A model generated the notes under the pieces. That model saw only the letters and a program-made list of their open reading frames with translations. It searched no databases and was not told the DNA's origin. Both the position numbers and the translations under genes were made by a program. A DNA stretch of 64,000 bases from Tragulus kanchil (taxonomy: Eukaryota; Chordata; Mammalia; Artiodactyla; Tragulidae). The stretch covers positions 93,717,001-93,781,000 of the forward strand of contig JAIOJX010000005.1 of the NCBI GenBank assembly GCA_022376925.1, in the 5' to 3' direction. Positions 34,441-47,757 of the stretch are shown here, piece by piece; the first letter of the stretch is position 1, and the number at the start of each line of letters is the position of its first letter.

Positions 34441-37400
34441 TAGGTGGAGTCAGCCTGAGGAGCCAGTGCTCCAGAGGGACCATCTTCTCAGTTCTCAGCA
34501 TAAGTAGCCCCACAGAGTAGCAGGGCAGTGAGGGGAAGGGCTCAGAGTCCCTGGACCAAGCTTCTTTAGACATCTCTAAAACTCCCTGTTCAACGCCCAG
34601 GGCCTAGGACTGTGATCTACACACCTTGATTGTGCCTTCTATTGTGGTCAAACAAGCACCTACTGTTGAGGGAAAATGTTTGCCACCTTCTCTCCTCTGC
34701 CCAAGAACATCCTCCCTTTCAGCCAAAGCTACTTTCCTAGTTCATAGAGGCAAGCAGACGCCCTTACTTTACTCAGATAGATTGGGGATGAGGGAGAGCA
34801 GAGGCCTCAGGGCTTGTTTGTAACAACTTGCACTTCTGCCAGGCCTAGTTCTCATTCCTTTTCCAAGAAATGAGGGGAAATTCATTTCCTTTTCCAAGGT
34901 CAGCATTTAAAGGTTTCTCCTCATTGTATTACTTTAATTACGAGGGGAAAAAAAAAAAGAGAAAAGGGACAGAAAGATCCAAGATATAGACTCATGCCTT
35001 CCTTGCCCCCAAAGCAACTCGAAGCCCCGGAACTATAAATAATCATGATTTACAAACAGTTCTAGGAGTTACCTCCTCCCCAGATAAACAGTGAGCAATT
35101 GGCACCAGAGATCCTGAGCCAGCACCTCTGAGGCCTGCTTCATGGAGATGCCCCATTTCAAGGACACTTGACGAGAAAATGAATTTATGTTTATAGAGGA
35201 GTTATGGGAGGGGGTACTTAGGTGTTGGGATGGAGAAGGTTTAAAGGACTTGCCTTGAGCGTGACAGGCCAGGCTTCCAAATCTCACTGGGTCTCTTGCT
35301 GGGTGACCTAGCAGTTCTGTCCTCACTTTATTCCTGGCAAACACAGGTGGCCAAGACACATGAATGATGGGGTTTTTTCCCCTGGGGGCTATCACTGCTG
35401 AACAGTCCTGATCAGGCTACCTTTCACCCACTGTTGGCTCACAGGATAGGCAAATCAAACAAACATTGTGTCTTTACTCCTGACAACACAGCTCAGAGTG
35501 AACCAGGCCACTCGGCCCACAACAGGGAGCCAGATGAGGTCTTGCCCTGTGTCCCTGTGAAAGAGGTAACCAGAGGAGATAGGTGGAGTCAGCCTGAGGA
35601 GCCAGTGCTCCAGAGGGACCATCTTCTCAGTTCTCAGCATAAGTAGCCCCACAGAGTAGCAGGGCAGTGAGGGGAAGGGCTCAGAGTCCCTGGACCAAGC
35701 TTCTTTAGACATCTCTAAAACTCCCTGTTCAACGCCCAGGGCCTAGGACTGTGATCTACACACCTTGATTGTGCCTTCTATTGTGGTCAAACAAGCACCT
35801 ACTGTTGAGGGAAAATGTTTGCCACCTTCTCTCCTCTGCCCAAGAACATCCTCCCTTTCAGCCAAAGCTACTTTCCTAGTTCATAGAGGCAAGCAGACGC
35901 CCTTACTTTACTCAGATAGATTGGGGATGAGGGAGAGCAGAGGCCTCAGGGCTTGTTTGTAACAACTTGCACTTCTGCCAGGCCTAGTTCTCATTCCTTT
36001 TCCAAGAAATGAGGGGAAATTCATTTCCTTTTCCAAGGTCAGCATTTAAAGGTTTCTCCTCATTGTATTACTTTAATTACGAGGGGAAAAAAAAAAAGAG
36101 AAAAGGGACAGAAAGATCCAAGATATAGACTCATGCCTTCCTTGCCCCCAAAGCAACTCGAAGCCCCGGAACTATAAATAATCATGATTTACAAACAGTT
36201 CTAGGAGTTACCTCCTCCCCAGATAAACAGTGAGCAATTGGCACCAGAGATCCTGAGCCAGCACCTCTGAGGCCTGCTTCATGGAGATGCCCCATTTCAA
36301 GGACACTTGACGAGAAAATGAATTTATGTTTATAGAGGAGTTATGGGAGGGGGTACTTAGGTGTTGGGATGGAGAAGGTTTAAAGGACTTGCCTTCGAGC
36401 GTGACAGGCCAGGCTTCCAAATCTCACTGGGTCTCTTGCTGGGTGACCTAGCAGTTCTGTCCTCACTTTATTCCTGGCAAACACAGGTGGCCAAGACACA
36501 TGAATGATGGGGTTTTTTCCCCTGGGGGCTATCACTGCTGAACAGTCCTGATCAGGCTACCTTTCACCCACTGTTGGCTCACAGGATAGGCAAATCAAAC
36601 AAACATTACAAGGGGAGTTTTTTTCTTTACTCTAGTTAAACACATACTCATCAACTGTCTGTCATGCCCACATCTCTCCAAAATAAAATGAAGTAGAACC
36701 ACACCCTTGTCCTCTCCTGAAGGTCCATGAATTTTAAATTAGTCCTCTGTTTCACTGAAATAGGTAGAGACTGTGATAGGGATAAAGAGAGAAATTATCT
36801 TAAATGCCTTTAAATTTTAAAAATATATCCTTTCTTCTCCTCTCCAACATATACATATTCCTCCCAGAGCTGGACACTTTCCAAGGTCAAGGCAAAAGAA
36901 GTAGACTTTCTGTTACATGGAGGGACACAAACCCTCTGTTAGCATGAATAGCTAGAAACAGCCAAGTAGGAGGCTCATCTTCATAGTGTGAACAGTATGA
37001 AAGATTCTCTACTTCACTCGTAAGAAACTACGCATGGAGTGGCTGTCACACAGAAATGGGTAGCTAAAATACCAGGTCTGCTCTCAACCAGGAGTCATAC
37101 CCCTATAGGAACAGCCAAATGACTACCCCATGGGAAACAAGTGTTTGTGCTTCTTTATTGTGTTACTAAGGCAACATCCAATTGTGACCTGCTTTTTACC
37201 TTACTGGAGACAGTAACGGGCAGTTTTCACCAAGGTCTTTTATGGATCTATAAAAAGCAAGCGTGAGTTCAAACAACAAAGGATTCTTAATACGGGATTG
37301 GCCAATGAATAACCCATCTAGAATAGAACATGGAGACCTTGGGGCACCTTGATTATTAAGAGTCATAGACAGTAGTCACTGTTAATCCAATCAACCTGCC

Positions 37401-38400
37401 AGGGAAAGAAAATATTAGTACACGTGGTGTTGGAAGGCCTCAGGCAGGCCACAGCAGACAGAGTCTCCTCCCTCCTAAGACACAGTGCCCTCCCCAGCCC
37501 TGATGAAACACATAATACCTGAGGAGCCCCACAGGTGGCTGAGTGCCAGGGAAAGTGGGCTTAGGAGATATAAGGGAATCCAAGAGGTCTATGAACATAG
37601 AATTACCAGGGTCAGGGGTAGACAGCCTATGAGGTGGATGCTTTCTGTCATCTGAGGGGATGGTTGCAGGGGTCCTGAGACAAGGAGGGCATAGAGGACA
37701 CAGTAAAGGTAACACAGAAGACCTCTTCCCTCACCCCCACCATGTAGATTCTTTTTGTTTCACGACCTGGGACTAAGCCTCCGTGGCACAAGGCTCAGTC
37801 CTTTGAGCGAGTGGTTCCATCCTCAGAGTCATCCTTCCTTTTCCTTAAAGGTTAGTACATAAGTAGATTTATGGGCTCCCATTTTTTGCCTGTAGAATTT
37901 CAGGGGTCCAATAGCCTTCTTTCATTTTGCATTCACTTCATTTTGTATTCTCTCTATACTCGTCAGTCCAGTCTGGCAGTGTTTCTACTGGTGCAACGTC
38001 ATCAAGAACCATAGGAGTCTTCCATGCACGACACAGAGATTCATACATATCATTAGATAAGAGGATTCTTCTTAGTGCTTTCCTATGAAAAGCTCAGTAC
38101 CACCTGGAAACAGATTGGGAGTCCACTATCAATAAATGGCCAGGAGTAGTGTTCACTTTTCTGTGAGCCTGAGATTTGTCTCCCTATCCAGAATTACCAG
38201 GGCAGGGGAGACAGCACTAACCGAGGGAATCCCACCATAACAAGCACTTAACTTGGGAGGTACTTGGTGTGCCCCACAACCAGGAGAGAAGATGCCCCAA
38301 CAAGGGCCCAGATAGGAAGGCCTCTTTGTTCCTGTGGGCCTTAGACTCCCCTCCCCACTGAGAGTCAATAGGCTGACAAGTCTAGAAAAACTCTTCATCC
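32530..38400. other. Unassigned DNA, largely repeat-poor
   Basis: I recognise no transposon or exon here. Short frames (for example 32979-33170, 34626-34823, 35069-35395, 37440-37715) lack recognisable domains, and several exist twice only because of D10 and D11. The A-run near 34950 and 36090 is a simple repeat. A gene could hide here as short exons, which I could not detect by reading. Confidence 0.35.
34328..36606. repeat. Direct duplication D11, unit 1139 bases
   Basis: Positions 34328-35466 recur at 35467-36606 with no filler. Visible differences are single bases, such as near 35537 and 36396. D11 starts inside copy 2 of D10, so the segment starting at 33190 is present three times (33190, 34328, 35467). 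Confidence 0.92.
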
Positions 38401-38686
38401 CGGGCTCCCCTGGTAGTCCAGTGGGTAAGGACACCACCTTGCAGTGCAAGGGGCGCCAGTTCAATCCCTAGCCTGGGAAGATCCCACGTGCCGCGGAGTG
38501 GCTGGACCAATGCATCCAATTACCGAGCCGGAGCTCCGGAGCGCTTGAGCCCAGAGCCAGTGCTCTGCAACAACAGAGGCCACTGTGATGCGAGGCCCAC
38601 ATGGGCCAAAGAACAAAGATGGATGAAAAAATAGATAAATGAAAGACCAACAGAAGTCGCCCACACCCCTCCCCCCTGCCCACCAA
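38401..38686 (+). mobile_element. Family Y SINE
   Basis: 'ctcccctggtagtccagtgg', the 'ccaattaccgagccggagct' body, 'gaccaacagaagtcgccc' and a C-rich tract are present. The flanks 'aaaaactcttcatcc' (38386-38400) and 'aaaaactcctcattcc' (from about 38687) are an imperfect target-site duplication. The AATAAA part of the tail has been lost. Confidence 0.85.
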
Positions 38687-39148
38687 AAAAAACTCCTCAT
38701 TCCTCCAGGTAGCAAGAGCAGGGACCAATGTCCTGCCAGCATGAGTTAAACTGAGAAAATGAAAATAACATCACAAAATGCCTGAAAACTAAGTCATCAT
38801 TAGAACCACAGCCCACAAAAGTGGCACCTTACACTAAACCTAAACAAAGTGATTTTCTGCTAAAATAGAAAATTTAAATAAGAATCAGTGTCTTCTTCAT
38901 CCAGGTGGCCAAAAAGCTCATGAAAAGATGCTCAATGTCACCAACTATTAGAGAAAATAATAGTTAAAACTACAATGAGGTATCACATCACACTAGTCAG
39001 AAAGGCCATAATTTAAAAGTCTACAAATAACAAATACTAGAGAGGGTGTAGAGAAAAGGGCATCATCCTACACTACTAGTGGCAATGTAAATTGTTACAA
39101 CCATTATGGAGAACAGTATGGAGGTTCCTGTAAAAAATAAAAATAGAG

Positions 39149-39480
39149 GGCTTCCCCTGGTGGTCCAGTGGGTAAGGACACCGCCTTGCAGTGCAGGGGG
39201 CGCCAGTTCGAGCCCTGGCCTGGGAAGATCCCACATGCCACGGAGCGGCAGGACTGATGTGTCCAATCACCGAGCCAGAGCTCTGGAGCGCATGCGCCCA
39301 GAGCCGGCGCTCTGCAGCGACAGACGCCACCGCGATGGGAGGCCCACAGGAGCCAAAGAACGAAGACGAATGAAAATAGAGAAATGAAAGACCAATAGAA
39401 GTGGCCCGCCCACTCCCCTCCCTCCCCAACCCGACCCCCGCCCAAAAGTAAATAAATAAATAAATAAAAAATAAAATAAA
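39149..39480 (+). mobile_element. Family Y SINE in L1
   Basis: A near-complete copy with A box, B box, body, C-rich tract and AAATAAAT tail. The target 'aaaaatagag' occurs at 39139-39148 and again at 39482-39491. Antisense frames of 143 and 174 codons (39076-39600) pass through it and are not genes. Confidence 0.9.
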
Positions 39481-40223
39481 AAAAAATAGAGTTACCATAT
39501 GATCCAACAATCCATTCCTGGACATATATCCACACAAAACTGTAATTTGAAAAGATACATGCATCCCAATATTCATCACAGCACTATCTACAGTAGTCAT
39601 GACATGGAAACAACCTAAATGTCTATTGACTTATGAATGGATAAAGATGTGGTACATATACACAATAGAATATTACTCGGCCATAAAAAAATGAAATAAT
39701 GCCACTTGTAAGTAATAGGGATGGACATAGAGATTATCATCATAAGTCAGTTAAGTCAGACATAGAAAGACAAAAATCATATGATACCACTTACACGTGG
39801 AATCTAAAAAAATGATCCAAATGAATTAATTTACAAAACAGAAATAGACTCATAGACTTTGAAAACAAAAGGAAAAGGTTGGAGAGGAAAAGGTTTGAAA
39901 ATCTGTACACTAAACCTAAACAAAGTGATTTTCTGCTAAAATAGAAAATTTAAATAAGAATCAGTGTCTTCTTCATCCAGGTGGCCAAAAAGCTCATGAA
40001 AAGATGCTCAATGTCACCAACTATTAGAGAAAATAATAGTTAAAACTACAATGAGGTATCACATCACACTAGTCAGAAAGGCCATAATTTAAAAGTCTAC
40101 AAATAACAAATACTAGAGAGGGTGTAGAGAAAGGGCATCATCCTACACTACTAGTGGCAATGTAAATTGTTACAACCATTATGGAGAACAGTATGGAGGT
40201 TCCTGTAAAAAATAAAAATAGAG

Positions 40224-40555
40224 GGCTTCCCCTGGTGGTCCAGTGGGTAAGGACACCGCCTTGCAGTGCAGGGGGCGCCAGTTCGAGCCCTGGCCTGGGA
40301 AGATCCCACATGCCACGGAGCGGCAGGACTGATGTGTCCAATCACCGAGCCAGAGCTCTGGAGCGCATGCGCCCAGAGCCGGCGCTCTGCAGCGACAGAC
40401 GCCACCGCGATGGGAGGCCCACAGGAGCCAAAGAACGAAGACGAATGAAAATAGAGAAATGAAAGACCAATAGAAGTGGCCCGCCCACTCCCCTCCCTCC
40501 CCAACCCGACCTCCGCCCAAAAGTAAATAAATAAATAAATAAATAATAAAATAAA
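40224..40555 (+). mobile_element. Family Y SINE, D12 copy
   Basis: Copy of the SINE at 39149-39480. The tail differs slightly in its AAAT repeat count. Confidence 0.9.
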
Positions 40556-41371
40556 TAAAAATAGAGTTACCATATGATCCAACAATCCATTCCTGGACAT
40601 ATATCCACACAAAACTGTAATTTGAAAAGATACATGCATCCCAATATTCATCACAGCACTATCTACAGTAGTCATGACATGGAAACAACCTAAATGTCTA
40701 TTGACTTATGAATGGATAAAGATGTGGTACATATACACAATAGAATATTACTCGGCCATAAAAAAATGAAATAATGCCACTTGTAAGTAATAGGGATGGA
40801 CATAGAGATTATCATCATAAGTCAGTTAAGTCAGACATAGAAAGACAAAAATCATATGATACCACTTACACGTGGAATCTAAAAAAATGATCCAAATGAA
40901 TTAATTTACAAAACAGAAATAGACTCATAGACTTTGAAAACAAAAGGAAAAGGTTGGAAGAGGGATAAATTAGGAGGTTTGGATTAACATCTGTACACTA
41001 CTATATATAAAATGGATTATCACAAGGATCTACTTTATAGCATAGGGAACTATACTCTGTAATGACCTATATGGGAAAAGAATCTGAAAATGAACATATA
41101 TATGAATATGTATAACTAAAATCACTTTGCTGTACACCTGAAACTAACACAACATTGTAAATCAATTTTACTCCAATATAAAATTAAAAATTTTAAAAGA
41201 ATACTAATATAATATATTAAAATGTCTAGCATGGAATTTTAGAAATCATCCATCTTATTGCAGAACCAGGAAAATAACAACTTGAATGAGAAAAGACAAT
41301 CAAATAACACCAACACAGAGATAAATCAGATGTTGGCGTATTCTGGCAAGGGCTTTAAAGAAGCCTTCATA

Positions 41372-41668
41372 GGGCTTCCCCTGGTGGTCCAGTGGGTAAG
41401 GACACTGCCTTGCAGTGCAAGGGGCGCCGGTTTGATCCCTGGCCTGGGCTGGACCGATGTGTCCAATTGCCGAGCCAGAGCTCTGGAGCGCATGCGCCCA
41501 GAGCCGGCGCTCTGCAACGACAGACGCCACCGTGATGGGAGGCCCACAGGAGCCAAAGAACAAAGAGGGATGAAAATAGATAAATGAAAGACCAATAGAA
41601 AGTGGCCCGCCTGCTCCCCTCCCTTCCCAACCCGACCCCTGACCAAAAATAAATAAATCTGAAAAAAA
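41372..41668 (+). mobile_element. Family Y SINE with internal deletion
   Basis: The 15-base target 'aaagaagccttcata' flanks it exactly at 41357-41371 and 41669-41683. About two dozen bases between the B-box region and 'ctggaccgatgtgtcc' are missing relative to the other copies, yet the A box, the B-box region and the tail are present. Confidence 0.92.
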
Positions 41669-41699
41669 AAAGAAGCCTTCATAAAAATACTTCAACAAT

Positions 41700-44600
41700 C
41701 AATTATAAACGAAGAAACAGGCAACACCAGCAAAGAAACAGAAGTTATACAAAATGGTAAATAAAGAACCAAAAATATAATAACAGAAATTTTAAACTTG
41801 TTGCATGGGCTAGAGTGGAGCCCATGAAGAATAAAATGATGATGAAGGAAAAAATTAGCAACTTGAGACAGATAGGTAGAATTTACTCAAATAATAGAAA
41901 AAGTAGAAAAAATGAACAGAGACCTACAGAATAATAAGAAAAGATCCAATCTCTGTATCATCAGATTTTCAAAAAGAGAAGAAAAACAGAAAGTCAAAAG
42001 AATATTTGAAAAAATAATGTCTGAAAGTTCTCATTTTGATGAAAGACATAACCTACAGTTTCAAGAAAGTACACTACCTACAAACAGGGTAAACACAAAG
42101 AAATACATACCACTACATATTAAACTTCTTAAAACTAAAAATAAAGAAAAATACTAAAATAACCAAAAGGAAATGACACCTTACCTATCAGTATGAATGG
42201 TAGTGGATTTCTCATTTGAAACTATACAGGCCTGAAGGTATTGGTGTAACATTCATTAGGTGCCGAAAAAATAAAAAGAACTGTCAGCCACAATTTTGGC
42301 AACTGGTAAAAATATCCTTTAAAAACTAAGGCTGATCTGGGAACATACATGTCTGTGAACAGCAAAACTCTATAAAAAAATTTTTTTAATAAAATAAGAA
42401 GAAAAAAAAACTAAGGAAAAGAAAGATATTCTCAGAAAAAGGAAAACAAATAATTTGTCACCTTCAGCTATCTCCTTTAAGACTGCCTAAAAGATGATCT
42501 TCAAACAGGAAAGAAATTGTAAAAGAAGGAATCAGAAAGGCAGGAAGAACAACAGAATAATCAGAAATACACAAAAAACAGACTATCTTTCTACTAGTGA
42601 GTTTTATAAGTTATATTTATTACAGATTGAAACAAAAAATTATAGCATTATCTGATGCTCAAGATTACAGAGCATGTAATTAAGAAAAGCAAATGTACCT
42701 ACATGGAAGAAAAGTTTCCACATTTCACTTTAAGTGGTAAAATACTGATACCAGTGTTATGTAGTAAGTCACATTGTGTATATTGTAACATATAGAGCTA
42801 CCAGAATGAAAACTATACAAAGAAATATATTCAAAATAATGATAAATAAATATGAAATACTAAAAATTGTGCAAGTAGCCAATAGGAAGACAACAAAACA
42901 AGAAACAGGAATGAGAACCGGCGGGGGGCAGGGAGGAGAATAGAAAACAGATGACAAAATGGCAAGCTTAAGCCCTAACGTATCAATGATAAGCTTAAAT
43001 GTAAATGGCCTGAATATCCAAACATAAAGACAGGAGGAGTAGATTAAATAAAAAAAATTAAACTCATAGTTCAGCTACTTACAACAAAACAAAAAGCTTA
43101 CTTCAAATTCAGTGACATAGGACGGTTAAAAGTAAAAAGATAGAAAAAATATATATACCATATGAACATTAGCTTTTCAAAAGCAAGACTGGCTATATTA
43201 TCTAAATAAGTAAAAACTTCACAGCAAAGACAATTACTAGAAACAAAAAGGAATGCTGCATAATGATAAAAGAATCAATCCACCAGTAAGTCATAAAAAC
43301 TCTAAATGTATATGCACTAAAACCACTACCTCAAAACACATGAAGCAAAAACTGACAGGGCTGAAAGGAAAAAGAGAAAATCAGCAATTACAGTTGACAA
43401 TTTCAATACCTCCCTCTCAGCAACTGTTAGAGCTACTACACAAAAAATTGGCAAGGGTATTGATTTGAAAACACAGTCAACCAATAGGATCTGACTGACA
43501 GCAACAGGACACTCCATGCAGATGCAGCAGAATAGACCTTGTTTTCAAGTGTCCATTGAGTAGTCATCAAAACATACCATATCCAGGGTCACAAAACAAA
43601 CCACAGCAAATCTAAAGTAACAGTTATCACACTTACTGTTTTCTCTGGCCATAATATAATCAAGCTAGAAATTAATAACATAAAACAACAAGGAAATTTC
43701 TAAATACATGAAAGATAAGCAATCCAGTTCTAAATAACCTGAGGTCAAAGTTGAAGTCCCAAAGGAAAACTTTAAAAATACATAGAAGTGAATAAGAGTA
43801 AAAATACGTCAAAAATGTGAGATGTAACTAAAGCAACCTGAAAAGGAAACTAATAGAGAAACTGTCTCAAAATCAATAGCCCAAGAAACTAGAAAAAGAA
43901 GAGCAAAAAGAAAAAAAAAATCCAAAGCAAAGAAATAATATACAGCAGAAATCAACAAAATTTAAAACAGAAAAGCAGTAGAGAAATTAATAAAATAAAA
44001 ATCTGATTCTTAAGCAAACATCAGTTAATTGACAAACCTTTAGTGAGACTGACAGATGAAAAGGAAGAATAAACAAATCACCAAAACTGGAAATGAAACA
44101 GAGGACTCACAGAAGATCCTGTAGCCATTAAAGGTTATCGGAGAATACTATGGTCAACTTTATGCTCATATATTCAACAGTTCAGAAGAAATGGGTCAAA
44201 GAAAAAGTCTCAAAGTAAAACTTTTTATAATACAGAAAACCATGTGAAATGAAAGTGCTACATATCAAAATATGCACATAAAAGCAATGCTAAAGGGAAA
44301 CTTCTAGCACTAAATGTTTATATTAAAATGGGAGGAAGTGTTATTTCTCAAACGAATGAAAAACAAAACTACCAAAACTCAACAAAGATGAAACGCGTAG
44401 TCTCATAATCCTACTACCATTAACAAAACTGAACTTTAAAACTGTAATTTTAAATCTCCTGAACAAGAAATTTCCAGGCCCTGAGAGTCTCACTGAAGAA
44501 TCCACCCAATAATAGGAATTCCACCAATGTTATATTTTATCAACCCCAAAAATAGAAGAAATACTTTTCATTCATTGGCCAGTATTACCACATAAAATCA

Positions 44601-46955
44601 GATAAAACCAGTATACAAAAAGAAAACTGCAAACCAATATTGTTCATAAACTTAAGATGCAAAATTCCTCAACTACTTGTTAGCAAATCAGTCCCAACAA
44701 CATTAACAAGAAGGATTTATTCCAAATATGAAATGTCATCAATTATACCAACAGACTAAAAAAGAAAAAGCATGCGACTTTATCAGTTATGTGGGAAAAC
44801 CACTTGACAAAACTCAACACCCATTTTAGATAAAAATAAAACCCAAAAATCTCTCATTATGTTAGTAAGGGCAAAGGGGAATTACTTTAACTTGATAAAG
44901 AGTACCTTTATCACATATAATTAAGATCACACTTAATGATGAACAACTGGATTCTTTCCCTTAATATGTCCATTCTAATCACTCTTATTTAACATAGCAC
45001 TGGAAGCTCTAGCTGTTGCAATGATGAAAGAAAAGAAATAAAGGAAAAGAAGGATATAAACTGTCCCTATTTGCAGATGACATGATTGTCTACATAGAAA
45101 ATCTGAAGGAACCTGCACAACAATAAAAATAAAAAAGAACAAAGAAGTGACTTCAGCACTGTTTCAGGAAATAAGTATGTTCAGTCACTCAATCATGTCC
45201 AACTCTTTGAAATCCCATGGTGTGTAGCTCATTAGGCTCCTCTGTCCATGAAAATCCTCAGGCAAGAATACTGGAGTGGGTTGTTATTTCCTATTCCAGG
45301 GGATCTTACCAACCCAAGGGTTGAGCCCATGTCTCTTGTGTTTCCTGCATTGGCAGGTGGGTTCTTTCACCACCAGCACCACCTGGGAAGTCCTTCAGGA
45401 AACAAGATCAATTGTTTTCTATATACTAACAATGAGCAAGGGAAAACTGAAATTTAAAATGCAATACCATTTCTAATCACTCCAAAGAAGATTAAATACT
45501 TACGTACAGACTGAATAAAACACGTACAGGGTCTGTATGCTGAAGCTGACACATACTGTGTTCATGGATTTAAAGACTCGCCATTAGAAAGATGTCAATT
45601 CTCCTTAAATTGACTGATAGACTTTATGCAGTTCCTATGAAATTCTCAGCAAGATTTTTCTGTTGGCATAAGCAAGTTTATTCTAAAATTGACATGGAAA
45701 AACACAGGATTATTTTAGAATAACTAAATAACTAATAAAATTAAAGTAGGAAGAATCACTCCACCCAATATTAAGACTTACTACATGTGCAATAATGAAA
45801 GCTGTGTAGTATTGGTTGATAGACAGACACATAAATGAATAGAACAGAATCAAGAATCCAGAAATAGAATGACATAATGTGCTCAACCTATTTTTGACAA
45901 AGATACAAGAGCAATTCAAAAAGGAAGGGTAAAAAAAATTGGAAAAAAAAAAGACAAAGGAAAGACAGCCTTTTCTTATAAATGGTGCTGGAGCAATTGG
46001 ATAACCACAGTAAAAAATAAATCTCCACTCACACCTCTTGCCTTATACCAAAACTGACTCAAAATGGGTCCTAGACTCAAACATAAAATGCAAATCTATA
46101 AAAACATTTTATAAAAAAATACAGAGGAGAAAATCTCTGGGGTCTATGTAAAATGAAGATATCCTAGACTTGACACAGAAGCACAGTTGATAAGTTGGAC
46201 CTTATCAAAATTTAAAAATGTTTGCTCTGCAAAACACGTTGGAGCTAAAATATTAGAAAGAAAATGGGATGCAAGACAATGATCTGAGCTATTTCTTGAG
46301 AGACGGTTATTGATACTCATTAACTTTGACCTTCGCAAAGCAAACAAGTTAAAATACAAAGAAATAAAACTGCTTTCATCTGAAGATACTATAATGGTAT
46401 ACATAGAAAACTCAAAGGAATCAAAAGATAAAATTTTAAATGAATAAATGATTTTAGCAAACTTGCTCGATAAAAGATCAATATATTTAGAAATAACAAT
46501 TGCATTGTTGGAATATTATGCAGCCATAAAAGTATGAAAAGTATGAAATAATATGACATTTACATAAACATGGATGGACTCAAGAGTTTACCATATTAAA
46601 GTGAAGTCAGAAAGAGAAAGGCAAATGCCATAACACTTATATGTAGAATCTAAAATATGACACAAATAAACCTACCAATGAAACAGAAACAGATTCACAG
46701 ATGTAGAGAACAGACTTGTGGTTGCCAAGGGGGAGGGGAGTGGGAGAGGGATGAATTGGAAGTTTGGGATTAGCAGATGCAAACCATTACATTTAGAATG
46801 GATAAACAACAATGTCCTATGTATAGCACAGAGCGGTAAACCATATAGAAAAGAATATAAAAAATATAAATACATGTATAGCTGAATCACTTTGCTGTAC
46901 AGCAGAAATTAACACAACACTGTAAATCAACTACACTTCAATAAATAAATAATTA
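41700..46955 (+). mobile_element. Long decayed L1, ORF2 to 3' end
   Basis: ORF2-like order runs along the plus strand: 'aaatgtaaatggcctgaat' near 43000, the 'ccataatataatcaagctag' block near 43650, 'aaaaagaagagcaaaaag' near 43890, 'agcactggaagctctagctg' near 45000, followed by 'tttgcagatgacatgattgt', the DNA behind the RT catalytic motif, then a 3' UTR ending in 'acacttcaataaataaat'. Many stops break it. Two or more L1 insertions may be joined here; a Bov-tA lies at 45174-45394. Confidence 0.65.
45174..45394 (-). mobile_element. Bov-tA class SINE in L1
   Basis: Reversed Bov-tA: 'gttcagtcactcaatcatgt', 'aggcaagaatactggagtgg', 'gcaccacctgggaagtcct'. The flanks 'ttcaggaaa' and 'ttcaggaaacaag' suggest a short target-site duplication. 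Confidence 0.88.
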
Positions 46956-46975
46956 CGTCTGCAACAGCAATGAAA

Positions 46976-47757
46976 TTTTTGATTAATTTATTTATGGCTA
47001 TACTGGGTCTAGGTTGCTTTTGTGTGGACTTTCTCTACTTGTGGCTAGTGGGGGATACTCTTTTTTTTTTTAACTTTTATTTTACTTTTAACTTTTACAG
47101 AGTTTTGATGTTTACAGATATGTATGTTCCCAGATTAGTCACATGCATATCTCCCCCATCCCATCCCTCCAGACTGTCATACAGCATCCCTGAAGAATCT
47201 GCTTTTCTCACAGAGCAATGACTATAGCTTTTTTCTTCACTTATGATAGTACAGGCCTTCATGCTACTTCCTTTACGCCTCTCACCCACTGTTCCTTCCC
47301 CACAATGTCCATATGTTCACTGTCCATGTCTGTCTTTCTGTCACTTCACTGCATGTGCCATCATCACCATCTTACTAGATTCCATATATATGTGTCAGTA
47401 TATTGTACTTGTCCTTCTCTTTCTGACTGACTTCACTTTTTATGATAGGTTCTAGATCCAGCCACCTCATTAGGGCTGATTCTTCTGCATTTCTTTTTAT
47501 AGCTGTGTAGTATTCCATGGTATATAGGGGATATTCTTCATTGTGGTAGGTGCATGGGCTTCTCATTGTGGTGGCTTCTCTGGTTGTGGACCACAGGCTC
47601 TAGGCACACGGGCTTCAGTAGTTGCAGCACCCAGCAGCTGTGACTCACAGGCTTAGTTAATCCGTGGCATGTGGCATCTTCCCAGACCACAGATTGAATT
47701 TGTGCCCCCCTGCACTGACAGGCCAATTCCTATCCACTGTACCACGAGGGAAGTCCT
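46976..47757 (-). mobile_element. CHR SINE, long type, split by L1
   Basis: The reversed SINE starts at 46976 ('tttatttatggctatactgg'), breaks at 47061 and resumes at 47538 ('tcattgtggtaggtgcatgg'), ending with 'accacgagggaagtcc' at 47757. An L1 3' end lies between. The D13 copy of the right part is at 48632-48851. Confidence 0.8.
47062..47526 (-). mobile_element. 5'-truncated L1 inside CHR SINE
   Basis: The left end is a T-run, i.e. the poly(A) of a minus-strand L1, followed by the reversed L1 3' UTR ('acagatatgtatgttcccag', 'ttctagatccagccacctca', 'gtgtagtattccatggtata'). 'ggggatactct' at 47051-47061 and 'ggggatattct' at 47527-47537 form the target-site duplication with one mismatch. Confidence 0.82.

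Larger units (their letters stand above)
38830..41000. repeat. Direct duplication D12, unit 1076 bases
   Basis: Positions 38830-39905 recur at 39906-41000, offset 1075-1076, with a shared 'atctgtacacta' at the join. The last 40 bases of copy 1 are a shortened version of 40956-40990. The unit carries a complete family Y SINE. Confidence 0.92.
38890..41195 (+). mobile_element. L1 3' end with SINE insertion
   Basis: Plus-strand L1 3' sequence: 'agctcatgaaaagatgctca', 'actacaatgaggtatcacat', 'tcctggacatatatccac', 'acaatagaatattactcggc', 'ttgctgtacacctgaaacta' and a final 'actccaatataaaatt'. It looks less diverged than the other L1 pieces. D12 doubles about half of it. Confidence 0.8.

Noticed and set aside
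37440..37715. A retroviral gag-like frame on the minus strand
   Set aside because: Proline-rich composition only; no capsid or nucleocapsid motif and no flanking pol.
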